Assembly (NCBI GenBank): GCA_949841355.1
Contig: CATKZP010000005.1
Span: forward strand, 111,790-175,789
Length of the DNA stretch: 64,000 nt
From: an uncultured Oscillospiraceae bacterium
GTDB taxonomy: Bacteria; Bacillota; Clostridia; Oscillospirales; Oscillospiraceae
Direction of reading: 5' to 3'
Shown: positions 46,794 through 53,729 of the stretch, in pieces
Numbering within the stretch: the stretch's first letter is position 1
Layout: each line of letters begins with the position of its first letter
Notes under the pieces: model-generated
The model's database searches: none
What the model was told of the DNA's origin: nothing
The model's input: only the letters and a program-made list of their open reading frames with translations
Translations under genes and position numbers: made by a program

Positions 46794-47542
46794 AATTCGT
46801 ATCTTGGAATGTGAACGGCCTGCGGGCCTGCCTGAAAAAGGGCTTTGTGGACTCCGTGCTGGGGCTGGACGCCGACTTCATCTGCCTTCAGGAGACCAAA
46901 ATGGAGCGGGGACAGGCGGAGGTGGAGCTGCCCGGCTATCACCAGTTCTGGAACTCGGCGGACAAAAAGGGCTACTCCGGCACGGCTATATTCGCCCGAA
47001 CCCAGCCCCTGTCCGTCGCCTATGGCATGGATCTGGACAAGCACGACCACGAGGGGCGGCTCATCACCCTGGAGTACCCCGATTTCTGGCTGGTGGACTG
47101 CTACACCCCCAACGCCCAGCGGGATCTGGCCCGGCTGGGCTACCGCATGGAGTGGGAGGACGACCTGCTGGACTACCTGAAGAGCCTGGACCGGACCAAG
47201 CCGGTGGTGTACTGCGGCGACCTGAACGTGGCCCACCAGGAGATCGATCTGAAAAACCCCAAGACCAACCGGGGGAACGCCGGCTTTTCCGACGAGGAGC
47301 GGGGGGCCATGACCCGTCTGCTCGCCTCCGGCTTTACCGACACCTTCCGCCTGCTCTATCCGGACAAAGAGGGCGCCTACTCCTGGTGGAGCTACCAGTT
47401 TCACGCCCGGGAGAAGAACGCGGGGTGGCGCATCGACTACTTCATCGTGTCCCAGCGGCTGGGGGAGCGGGTGGCCGAGGCCGCCATCCACCCGGACATC
47501 CAGGGCAGCGACCACTGCCCGGTGTCGCTGATTTTGAAATAG
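46790..47542 (+). CDS. xth: Exodeoxyribonuclease III
   Basis: AP endonuclease and 3-prime exonuclease of base-excision repair. The 250-residue protein has the EEP-family motifs KFVSWNVNGLRA, LQETKME (metal Glu), YCGDLNVAH, and a C-terminal GSDHCPV with the catalytic His. It overlaps the glycosyltransferase by four bases and takes its ribosome site (GGGAGG) from that gene. Confidence 0.97.
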   Translation: MKFVSWNVNGLRACLKKGFVDSVLGLDADFICLQETKMERGQAEVELPGYHQFWNSADKKGYSGTAIFARTQPLSVAYGMDLDKHDHEGRLITLEYPDFWLVDCYTPNAQRDLARLGYRMEWEDDLLDYLKSLDRTKPVVYCGDLNVAHQEIDLKNPKTNRGNAGFSDEERGAMTRLLASGFTDTFRLLYPDKEGAYSWWSYQFHAREKNAGWRIDYFIVSQRLGERVAEAAIHPDIQGSDHCPVSLILK

Positions 47543-47611
47543 TTTCCAGTGAAAAGCCTCACTCTTTCTCAGAAAAACGGGCAAGCTAGCATGGCGAAGG
47601 AGTGATAAGCT

Positions 47612-47791
47612 ATGAGAATGGACAAAAAAGCCATTTTGCCCATCGCGGGAGCCACCATGGCGGCGGGCGCGGCCATCGGCATGATGATGATGCCCAAGAA
47701 GAAAAAGCACTCTGCCCAGAAGGCGGCGGGGCGGGCCATCAAGGCCGTGGGCGAGGTTGTGGAGCACTTCAACGGCTCGTTCAAAATGTGA
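47612..47791 (+). CDS. Small membrane or basic protein, unknown
   Basis: A 59-residue protein: a short hydrophobic stretch AILPIAGATMAAGAAIGMMMM, then a very basic segment PKKKKHSAQKAAGRAIKAVG. ATG 47612 has AAGGAGTGATAAGCT upstream, a good ribosome site, which supports a real gene. It could be a single-span membrane protein with a cytoplasmic basic tail. No family recognised. Confidence 0.6.
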   Translation: MRMDKKAILPIAGATMAAGAAIGMMMMPKKKKHSAQKAAGRAIKAVGEVVEHFNGSFKM

Positions 47792-47793
47792 GG

Positions 47794-47824
47794 AACGCCC
47801 CGCCGGGCTGCCCGGCGGGGCGTT
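47794..47824. terminator. Bidirectional terminator
   Basis: Stem AACGCCCCGCCGGG/CCCGGCGGGGCGTT with a three-base loop, between the 59-residue gene and the converging SLOG gene. Confidence 0.85.
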
Positions 47825-48364
47825 TCATATGGTGAAGCGGATGGCCTCCGCCTCCGGTCTGGCGGGGTCCAGCAAAAGGATCTCCCGCTTTTTGTCCATG
47901 GCGTAGTTCAACGTGTACTGCGTGCCCCCCGGCGTGCCGTCGAACACCGCCAGCACGGCGGCGGAGCGGTCCACCATGTACCGGTCCCGGCGGAGCATGC
48001 AGTAGCGGTCGTAGTTCTGCTGCACCACCGTTTCCAGATCGCAGGCGTCCAGGACGGCCCTCCAGCGGCGGCGCAGCCGCTCCGGCCATTTCTGGGCCTG
48101 GGTGGGGCAGGGGATGGCCCCCTCTATGGTCACATCCGGAAACTGCCTGCGCAGCGCCAGCGCCGCCTCAGCGAAATACAGGTCGCACCCCATGGCCATG
48201 CCGGAGATGAAGTGGCGCCAGCCCCGGCGGTACAGCCCGGCCAGCTCCCGCTCCAGGCTGAGCTTTAGCGCGGCACAGCGGGGGTCGCCCTCGTTCAGCC
48301 CCCAGGGCAGTTTGTCCGGCCGGTGGCCGGTGAAGCAGCAGGTGCGGGTCTCATCCAGCGCCAC
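47825..48364 (-). CDS. SLOG family protein (DUF1273/YpsA-like)
   Basis: A 179-residue Rossmann-like protein: CCFTGHRPDKLPWG at the N-terminus, ISGMAMGCDLYFAE (the SLOG nucleotide loop), and LAVFDGTPGGTQYTLNYA. SLOG domains bind nucleotide ligands; members include YpsA of Bacillus, linked to growth control. GTG 48364 follows GGAGGG; the frame is open to 48394. Standalone gene with unknown ligand. Confidence 0.8.
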   Translation of the reverse strand: MALDETRTCCFTGHRPDKLPWGLNEGDPRCAALKLSLERELAGLYRRGWRHFISGMAMGCDLYFAEAALALRRQFPDVTIEGAIPCPTQAQKWPERLRRRWRAVLDACDLETVVQQNYDRYCMLRRDRYMVDRSAAVLAVFDGTPGGTQYTLNYAMDKKREILLLDPARPEAEAIRFTI

Positions 48365-48476
48365 GCCGGTCCCTCCTCTCCTTGGTTGATACAATTGTAC
48401 TATGGATTCCTGGAGATGTCAAGAGGGAATAGAACGCCGGTTTTAAAGATTTGCGGCGGAATCCGGCAAAAAACGC

Positions 48477-48505
48477 TTGCAATTTCGCTCCGGCTGTCAT
48501 ATAAT
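48477..48505 (+). promoter_or_regulatory. Promoter of ribU
   Basis: TTGCAA (48477-48482), 17 bases, TATAAT (48500-48505), followed about 27 bases later by the FMN aptamer. Confidence 0.8.
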
Positions 48506-48530
48506 AGCTTCCGGAACAATTGAATGAATG

Positions 48531-48645
48531 TCTTCAGGGCGGGGTGAGATTCCCCACTGGCGGTATAGTCCGCGACCCGCGCAAGCGGTTGACCCGGTGA
48601 AACTCCGGGACCAACGGTTACAGTCCGGATGGAAGAAGACGCGTG
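48531..48645 (+). promoter_or_regulatory. FMN riboswitch (RFN element)
   Basis: The conserved RFN aptamer core is present in order: TCTTCAGGGCGGGGTGAGAT, TCCCCACTGGCGGTA, GACCCGCGCAAGCGG (variable stem), CCGGTGAAACTCCGGGACC, GACGGTTACAGTCCGGA-type, and the closing GGAAGAAGA. It binds flavin mononucleotide. The downstream region to the ribU start has a CGCCTG/CAGGCG hairpin (48667-48692) that could act in transcription or translation control, shutting down the riboflavin transporter when FMN is plentiful. Confidence 0.96.
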
Positions 48646-48719
48646 ACCCCTCTTGAGGTAGTGTCGCGCCTGGAAGACAGTGCTTTCAGGCGTTTCAGAC
48701 TATCTTAGGAGGTATTTTT

Positions 48720-49442
48720 ATGTTTAGTGACCCTGGAAAGCTCTGGGCGGCGGTGGCGGACAACGTGACGTTTCTGCTGATGTGTCTGGCGGTGTTCGCG
48801 GGCATCTTCGCCCTGGCCATCCTGCTGGAGCGGCTGTGGCTCAAGCCGGAAAAGCAGTCCCCCGCCCGCCGCGTGGCCTACATCGGCATATTCGCCGCCA
48901 TTGCCGCCCTGCTCATGTATATTGAGTTCGCCCTGCCCTTCGCTCCTGGCTTCTATGAGCTGGACTTCAGCGAGATCCCGGTGCTCATCTGCTCCTTCTC
49001 CCTGGGCCCGGTGGCCGGGGTGGTGTGCGAGTTTGTGAAGGAGATGCTCAAGCTGCTGCTCAAGGGTACATCCACCGCTTTCGTGGGCGATCTGGCCAAC
49101 TTCGTGGTGGGCTGTTCCTTCATCCTGCCCGCCTCGGTGGTGTACTTCGCCAAAAAGACCAAGACCGGCGCCATCATCGGTATGGGGGTGGGCACCGCCG
49201 CCATGACGGTGTTCGGCAGTCTGTTCAACGCGGTCTATCTGATTCCCGCCTTTTCCGTGCTGTTCGATATGCCGTTGGAGGTCATCATCGGCATGGGCAC
49301 CGACATCAACCCCGCCATCGTCAGCGTCAACACTCTGGTGCTGTTCGCCGTGGTACCCTTCAACCTGCTGAAGGGCGGGCTGGTTTCGGTGGTCACCTTC
49401 TTCCTCTACAAGCACATTGAGCGCCTGCTGCGCATGAAATGA
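48720..49442 (+). CDS. ribU: Riboflavin ECF transporter S component
   Basis: Substrate-binding membrane subunit of an energy-coupling-factor transporter. The 240-residue protein has six hydrophobic spans with ALLMYIEFALPFAPGFYELDF and FSLGPVAGVVCEFVKEMLK, typical of RibU. The FMN riboswitch just upstream strongly supports riboflavin as the substrate. ATG 48720 follows TTAGGAGG. The shared ECF ATPases and T component are elsewhere. It is longer than minimal RibU by an N-terminal helix. Confidence 0.93.
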   Translation: MFSDPGKLWAAVADNVTFLLMCLAVFAGIFALAILLERLWLKPEKQSPARRVAYIGIFAAIAALLMYIEFALPFAPGFYELDFSEIPVLICSFSLGPVAGVVCEFVKEMLKLLLKGTSTAFVGDLANFVVGCSFILPASVVYFAKKTKTGAIIGMGVGTAAMTVFGSLFNAVYLIPAFSVLFDMPLEVIIGMGTDINPAIVSVNTLVLFAVVPFNLLKGGLVSVVTFFLYKHIERLLRMK

Positions 49443-49518
49443 GTAAAACAAATCCCCCTCCGGCTTGGCCTACCCCTGACAGGGGTATCTAAAATCCGGG
49501 GAAGCACCCCGGCAGGAA
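49443..49518. other. Junction of core chromosome and mobile element
   Basis: Between ribU and the recombinase stop lie two palindromes: TACCCCTG/CAGGGGTA (49471-49487) and the longer CCCCGGCAGGAA/TTCCTGCCGGGG (49507-49542), which overlaps the recombinase end. AATCCCCCTCCGGC (49451-49464) is nearly the inverse of GCCGGGGGATTT (49536-49547), so a former ribU terminator may have been interrupted here. The exact left attachment site cannot be fixed. Confidence 0.4.
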
Positions 49519-51177
49519 TCACGCTGAGATTTCCTGCCGGGGGATTTCTTTGTCTTGCGGAATGTCCCCTCCGATACAGCCAATGTCATTGTAGTGGATT
49601 TCAATGGTCTGTGTGGCTTTCTTTGACCATTTGGTGCTTTTCTCATGCACCACGATCTTCTGGATAAACAGCCGCAGCAGCTCCGGGGTCAGTTCCGTAA
49701 TGTCCGTGTAGCGTTTGGCCTTGGCGATGAAACCCTCGGTGCTGGAAACCGTATCCCGCAGCTTCTGGATGGCACTTTTCTTCGCTGGGATTTCCTCTGC
49801 CAGTCTTGTCTGCTCCTCTGTGTAGCCGCCGGACAGCGTCTGGAACTGCTCCACCGAGATATGGCCGAGTACCCGATCCTCGTACAGTTTTTTGAAGATG
49901 GCGTCCAGCTCCGCTCCACGTTTCCGCATAGCGGTCAGTTCCCGCTCCTGCCTGCGGATCTCCCGCTGGATCTCAGCGGACTGCCTGCTGCCGATGTACT
50001 CCGCGAACTCCCTGGTGTGTTCCCTGGCCATCGCCGTCACCCGTCTAAGATCCTCCAGGATCACCTCGTCCAGCACACACTCCCGGATGTAGTGGGCGGT
50101 GCAGACTTCAGCCCCCTCTTTCTTGTAGGTGCGGCAGGTGAAGTTGTTCCAGGTGGGTTTCATCGTGTGCGCCCGGTGTAGCACCATCGTGGATCCGCAG
50201 TCCGCGCACACCACCAGCCCGGAGTACTTATTCTGCTCGTTCATCTTGGTGGGGCGGCGCCGGTTCTGCCGCACGCGCTGGACAATATCCCAGACCTCCT
50301 GCGTCACCAAGGCGGGGTGCGTTCCCTCAAATACCAGACATTCCTCTCTGGGGTGTTCCACCTTCCGCTTGTCCTTGTAGGACTTGCTGCTGAATCTCAT
50401 GTTGACGGTATTGCCCAGATACAGCTCGTTTTCCAGCATATTCGCAATCGTGCTGTCTGTCCAATGACAGGGCTTTTCCAAGTCCAACGACACGTGACCG
50501 ACCCCAAACTTCTGATAGGCATAGGTCGTGGGGCATAAAACCTGTTCCTCGCTTAATTTTCGGGCGATCTGACTCGGCCCACGGCCTGCGGCGCACATGG
50601 CGAAGATACGGCGCACGACTGCGGCGGCTTCCTCATCCACCACCAGCTTTTTGCTGTCATGATCATCCTTTTTGTAGCCATAGGGCGCTCTTGTGCCCAG
50701 CCGTTCCCCGCGTTCAGCCTTGGCCTTGAGAACGGCCCGCACCTTGCGGCTGGAGTCCCGCACATACCATTCGTTGAACAAATTCTTAAACGGCATCAGC
50801 TCGTTGCTTTCGCTGCTGTCGGTATCCACGTTGTCGTTGATGGCAATGTAGCGGACGCCGAACATTGGAAACCGTTCCTCGATATACAGCCCGGTATGGA
50901 GTTGGTTCCGGCCCAGCCTGGACAGGTCTTTCGTGATGATGATGCCAATCTCGCCGTTTTCCATGTCGGCCATCATCTGCTGGAAGCCTGGACGCTGAAA
51001 ATTCGCGCCTGTGTGTCCGTCATCCACATAAAAGCAAGGGTTTGGGAAGTGGTGGTCGGCAGCATACCGCTGCAAGATCATTTTTTGATTTTGAATGCTG
51101 TTTGACTCATTTTCTGTATTGTCATCCTGACTGAGACGGCAGTACAGAGCGGTTTTCTTCTGGTTTGACGTTATCAT
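49519..51177 (-). CDS. Large serine recombinase
   Basis: A 552-residue site-specific recombinase of the transposon/ICE type. The N-terminal resolvase domain has the catalytic serine in YCRLSQDD (Ser16) and ITKDLSRLGRNQLHTG; the recombinase domain follows (RAPYGYKKDD...), then a zinc ribbon (CADCGSTMVL), a coiled coil (residues 380-480) and a DUF4368-type C-terminus. Such enzymes integrate and excise elements without high-energy cofactors. ATG 51177 follows GGAGGG. The gene ends close to ribU, marking the element edge. Confidence 0.95.
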   Translation of the reverse strand: MITSNQKKTALYCRLSQDDNTENESNSIQNQKMILQRYAADHHFPNPCFYVDDGHTGANFQRPGFQQMMADMENGEIGIIITKDLSRLGRNQLHTGLYIEERFPMFGVRYIAINDNVDTDSSESNELMPFKNLFNEWYVRDSSRKVRAVLKAKAERGERLGTRAPYGYKKDDHDSKKLVVDEEAAAVVRRIFAMCAAGRGPSQIARKLSEEQVLCPTTYAYQKFGVGHVSLDLEKPCHWTDSTIANMLENELYLGNTVNMRFSSKSYKDKRKVEHPREECLVFEGTHPALVTQEVWDIVQRVRQNRRRPTKMNEQNKYSGLVVCADCGSTMVLHRAHTMKPTWNNFTCRTYKKEGAEVCTAHYIRECVLDEVILEDLRRVTAMAREHTREFAEYIGSRQSAEIQREIRRQERELTAMRKRGAELDAIFKKLYEDRVLGHISVEQFQTLSGGYTEEQTRLAEEIPAKKSAIQKLRDTVSSTEGFIAKAKRYTDITELTPELLRLFIQKIVVHEKSTKWSKKATQTIEIHYNDIGCIGGDIPQDKEIPRQEISA

Positions 51178-51276
51178 CTTGCCCTCCTTTATCAGTCAAA
51201 CCGTTCAGAGCATTGCGACATGACTATACTCCAAAACGGCCCGGATATCCAGTGTTTTTCCCAGACAGTGCCGGGA

Positions 51277-51447
51277 TTACGCGCACAGTTTTTGCTGCTG
51301 GATTTCCAGGTCGATCAGGGCTTTCAGTTTTTCTTCCGGCGAACAGTGTCCGTTTATCGGGAACACGGACACCACCTGGATGGTTCTGCCGTGGGAAACC
51401 TGGATACGTTCCATCCTGATTTCTTGCTTGTCATTTGGCTTGTCTAT
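51277..51447 (-). CDS. Small element-encoded protein with damaged start
   Basis: On the minus strand an open frame reads DKPNDKQEIRMERIQVSHGR and on to a stop at 51277, about 56 residues. It resembles small proteins encoded just upstream of recombinases in such elements. A ribosome site GGGAGG stands nine bases before codon ATA 51447, where an ATG would be expected; the first in-frame ATG is 11 codons later (51414). It may be translated from the later start, or silenced by a point change. Confidence 0.5.
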   Translation of the reverse strand: MDKPNDKQEIRMERIQVSHGRTIQVVSVFPINGHCSPEEKLKALIDLEIQQQKLCA

Positions 51448-51540
51448 GGTCAGAAGCCTCCCTTCTTGACAGTTTCGCCAGTTTGTAATTTTGAACCTGT
51501 AAGAACATATCCGATTATGATTTTTGTGATTGTCTGAAAA

Positions 51541-51568
51541 CCGCTTCTGGCGAATTCACCGAGAGCGG
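51541..51568. repeat. GAATTC-centred near-palindrome 1
   Basis: Arms CCGCTTCTGGCGAA and its partner, 10 of 14 pairs matched with transitions. It shares the 15 bases TGGCGAATTCACCGA with the palindrome inside parB (54202-54233). Confidence 0.7.
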
Positions 51569-51606
51569 CCTGCGGAGTTGCACACATTGTCGCCTCCCAT
51601 ACGAGT

Positions 51607-51634
51607 TCGGGTTTTGTGAATTCACAAAACCCGA
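51607..51634. repeat. GAATTC-centred perfect palindrome 2
   Basis: A perfect 28-base palindrome with arm TCGGGTTTTGTGAA. Its outer arm resembles the 52611-52646 palindrome (AATCGGGTT). Confidence 0.8.
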
Positions 51635-51739
51635 TTTTCGCCACGCGCGCCCACGTTGGGCCTGACGGACCAGGTGGGGCAGGGACTCCAGCGCAGGCAG
51701 AGGCGGGCCACATAGGGCCTCCTGTGGGCAAACGGAGGG

Positions 51740-52093
51740 CTATTTCTGACTGGAAAGCAGATAGACTTCCTCACATAGCTTATCCGTTAGAAAAAGCAGT
51801 TTTGAGGCGGCTTCGGCATCCATGCCTCCGGCCCGTTGATGGCGGGTTATCTGCTTCACGTTGGAGTAGATCCTGTTGACGCTGGCGTGCAGGGCGTGAT
51901 TCAGTTTCGGTGAACGGCCCTTGAACTCACCGCCTTGAATCAGGCGGCAAAAATAAGCCGTGCTGTGTAGTCTGGTCATTTCTATGTACCGTTGAAGCCG
52001 CTGGTACTGTTCCTCTGTCATACGGACAGATAGGTTTCTGCTGTAGTCCCGTGTGGAGACGCGAGCTTTCCGCGTTTTCCGATTATGCCGCAT
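51740..52093 (-). CDS. mobC: MobC-like mobilisation protein
   Basis: A 117-residue protein with a basic N-terminus and an N-terminal ribbon-helix-helix-like stretch (SVRMTEEQYQRLQRYIEMTRL), then a helical tail with NRIYSNVKQITRHQRAGGM, matching the bacterial mobilisation (MobC) family that helps a relaxase nick oriT. It overlaps the preceding gene by 11 bases. The next gene downstream should be a relaxase but is absent. Confidence 0.8.
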   Translation of the reverse strand: MRHNRKTRKARVSTRDYSRNLSVRMTEEQYQRLQRYIEMTRLHSTAYFCRLIQGGEFKGRSPKLNHALHASVNRIYSNVKQITRHQRAGGMDAEAASKLLFLTDKLCEEVYLLSSQK

Positions 52094-52427
52094 GGAGATA
52101 CCCCTTCTTCCTCAGTGCATAGAGCCGTTCATACACGGCACTCAAAAGATAAATAATGTGGCGGAGTTGCTCCGCCGTACCATATCCGCTGTTGAAATCG
52201 CGGGCGATTGCGTTGATTTCACGCCCCGCCTCGTCCATGAAGCGGATGGCTTCCCAAGTTTCCTCCTCCCGGTGCAGGACAGGGCGGTTGGTTTCCAACT
52301 GCGCCATCAGCCACGCATTGGCGGACAGCCCGGCAGCCGCGCTCTTTTTCTTCAGCAGTTCATAATCCTTGACACTCATACGGACGCAGGTACGGTGTGA
52401 TTGTTTGTTCGTATTTTTCACTCCCAT
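52083..52427 (-). CDS. Second MobC-like protein
   Basis: A 114-residue protein (MGVKNTNKQSHRTCVRMSVKDYELLKKKSAAAGLS...), also a ribbon-helix-helix type DNA-binding start plus a helical tail of the mobilisation family. I begin at ATG 52427; the frame remains open for another 127 codons but that part is palindromic noncoding DNA. Two adjacent MobC-like genes suggest a two-protein relaxosome accessory complex. Confidence 0.75.
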   Translation of the reverse strand: MGVKNTNKQSHRTCVRMSVKDYELLKKKSAAAGLSANAWLMAQLETNRPVLHREEETWEAIRFMDEAGREINAIARDFNSGYGTAEQLRHIIYLLSAVYERLYALRKKGYLHAA

Positions 52428-52430
52428 CTC

Positions 52431-52790
52431 GCTTTCGGCAATATTGCCAGAAGCGGTATTTTGTAGGGGAATCCATCCCTCTGGTAGTGTGGAGTAAGGT
52501 TTGGCAATGTTGCCAAACCTTACTCTCGGTCTGTGGTGCTGGGATCGCAGCACTGTCAATTTGATCTTGGCCCAGATGGACTTCGACAATCTTGTCAGAA
52601 GGACTCGGAAAAAATCGGGTTCGGCAACATTGCCGAACCCGATTTTCAGCATAGTGGACTTCCGGCAATCTTGCCGAAGATCGGCAAAAATCGCTTCTGA
52701 CAATATTGTCAGAAGCGATTGCTCAGAAGCACTTCTGAAAACGTTGTCAAAAGGTTCGCTCCAACCTTTCGGCAATGCTGCCGAAAGGTT
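52431..52790. repeat. Cluster of CAA-NN-TTG-type palindromes
   Basis: Most share a centre of the form G(G/A)CAA-NN-TTG(C/T)C. Best examples: 52492-52525 (16-base perfect arms, two-base centre), 52611-52646 (17-base perfect arms, two-base centre) and 52689-52720 (perfect 32-base palindrome). Arms differ in sequence while the centre is kept, so they are related elements, not simple copies. Confidence 0.85.
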
Positions 52791-52806
52791 ACCGCCCGCA
52801 TGCGGC

Positions 52807-52860
52807 ATTGGAGTCAGGGGATTTCCCCTGCAAGTGGCGTTTTGACATCAAAACGCTATG
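52807..52860. other. Candidate origin of transfer (oriT)
   Basis: A 9-base inverted repeat GCGTTTTGA/TCAAAACGC (52837-52856) lies next to CAGGGGATTTCCCCTG (52815-52830) and directly before MobC-type genes, the usual arrangement of an oriT with its nick-proximal hairpin. No nick site can be assigned without a relaxase or experiment. Confidence 0.5.
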
Positions 52861-52919
52861 CTTGCGCGCCCTCACCGCCCTCGGCGGTGAGGGCTTTGGC
52901 CCCGCCAGCGGCGGGCTTC

Positions 52920-53246
52920 TCAATCGGCAGGATGATTGAAATTGGCGGGCGAGGCCCGCACTTTCCCTGCCTGGGAGATCACGTCCTCCTCGCCGTTCTC
53001 GTCCAGCCAGACACAGGAAGCGGCACAGTCCATAAACCAGTCGGAGCGCAGCAGGGACAGGATGATGTCCCACATGGTTGCGAAGTCATCGCCGTGGCCC
53101 TTGTCTCTAAAAGCGAGAGCATCTCCATCAGAGACGCAGGGGAGGCCGTGAGCAGCGAACAGGCTTTTTATCGTCTGCCGCACAGTTTTCAGGGTATAGC
53201 CCCGCCGCTCTACGGCAGCTCGGTCAAAAGAAAATTTTACTTTCAT
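52920..53246 (-). CDS. Element-encoded protein, unknown
   Basis: A 108-residue soluble acidic protein (MKVKFSFDRAAVERRGYTLKTV...). ATG 53246 follows AAGGAGGG; the frame upstream is not supported. Sequence suggests a small alpha/beta fold (AVERRGYTLKTVRQTIKSLFAAHGL; DFATMWDIILSLLRS). I recognise no function. It lies between the ParB-side genes and the palindrome cluster. Confidence 0.6.
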   Translation of the reverse strand: MKVKFSFDRAAVERRGYTLKTVRQTIKSLFAAHGLPCVSDGDALAFRDKGHGDDFATMWDIILSLLRSDWFMDCAASCVWLDENGEEDVISQAGKVRASPANFNHPAD

Positions 53247-53367
53247 TCTGCAATCCCTCCTTGATATTTGGTAGGCCACATTATATAGGCCCGCCCTGGC
53301 AATATCCAGAGGAGTCGACAGACAGTTTGATGTGGTTGCGGTGTGTATCAATATACGCGCTGCCTTT

Positions 53368-53410
53368 TCAAAAAACAGGCCCGATGCGTATCAGTGTACA
53401 CATCGGACGG
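53368..53410 (-). terminator. Terminator after the ParB-associated gene
   Basis: On the minus strand an imperfect stem GCCCGtcCGATG/CATCGGGC is followed by CTGTTTTTTG, just past the stop of the 105-residue gene. Confidence 0.7.
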
Positions 53411-53411
53411 G

Positions 53412-53729
53412 CTACAACTGCCAACTGTCATTCTGCAGCGCGGTCAGGAAGTCAAGGACACTGGCATCCACAGCAGCGTCCGGCTCTTTGCCGCTCTCCG
53501 CCGCCTGGGGAACGGAGGAAACAGTTATGTACTTCAGCTCGTCCTGGAGGATGGAGCGCAGCGTGTCCTCCAGGTTCTTCCGCTTATGGTAACCGCAAAC
53601 TGCCTCGCAGACAGCGCTGGTCTTGTTCTTTTCCTGAGATAAAATTTCCCATGCCTCCCGCTGCCTGGGGTTGTCCAGCGACAGGACGATGTGGAGACGC
53701 CGTTTTCCACCCCTGCGCTCACTGCTCAT
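53412..53729 (-). CDS. ParB-associated element protein, unknown
   Basis: A 105-residue protein with a basic N-terminus (MSSERRGGKRRLHIVLSLDNPRQREAWEIL) and acidic C-terminus, overlapping the end of the ParB-like gene by 11 bases. Position and size resemble small partition accessory proteins encoded next to ParB-like genes in such elements; similarity alone does not prove it. No family recognised. Confidence 0.6.
   Translation of the reverse strand: MSSERRGGKRRLHIVLSLDNPRQREAWEILSQEKNKTSAVCEAVCGYHKRKNLEDTLRSILQDELKYITVSSVPQAAESGKEPDAAVDASVLDFLTALQNDSWQL

Larger units (their letters stand above)
51448..51739. other. Gap with GAATTC-centred palindromes
   Basis: This 292-base gap holds a 28-base near-palindrome (51541-51568) and a perfect 28-base palindrome (51607-51634), both centred on GAATTC. 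An open frame across it (to 51731) reads low-complexity Gly/Pro sequence with no ribosome site and is not called. A relaxase gene would normally lie here. Confidence 0.5.
52428..52919. other. Palindrome cluster and probable oriT region
   Basis: This 492-base gap between the MobC-like genes and the next gene holds at least nine palindromes. In order: 52431-52454, 52492-52525, 52581-52601, 52611-52646, 52659-52679, 52689-52720, 52732-52753, 52763-52790 and 52837-52856, plus stems CAGGGG/CCCCTG (52815-52830), GCCCTCACCGCC/GGCGGTGAGGGC (52868-52894) and CCCGCC/GGCGGG (52901-52915). No gene is credible here. Confidence 0.8.

Noticed and set aside
51220..51537. Plus-strand 105-codon frame
   Set aside because: It lies opposite the small element gene at 51277-51447, which has the better ribosome site and composition.
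51450..51731. 93-codon frame between mobC and the recombinase
   Set aside because: Low-complexity Gly/Pro sequence spanning two perfect palindromes, without a ribosome site.
52431..52790. CRISPR array
   Set aside because: Units are palindromic, unequal in sequence and spacing, and no cas genes are present.
52428..52808. 127-codon upstream extension of the second MobC-like gene
   Set aside because: It reads through the palindrome cluster, has no ribosome site, and composition is not protein-like; the start at 52427 fits better.
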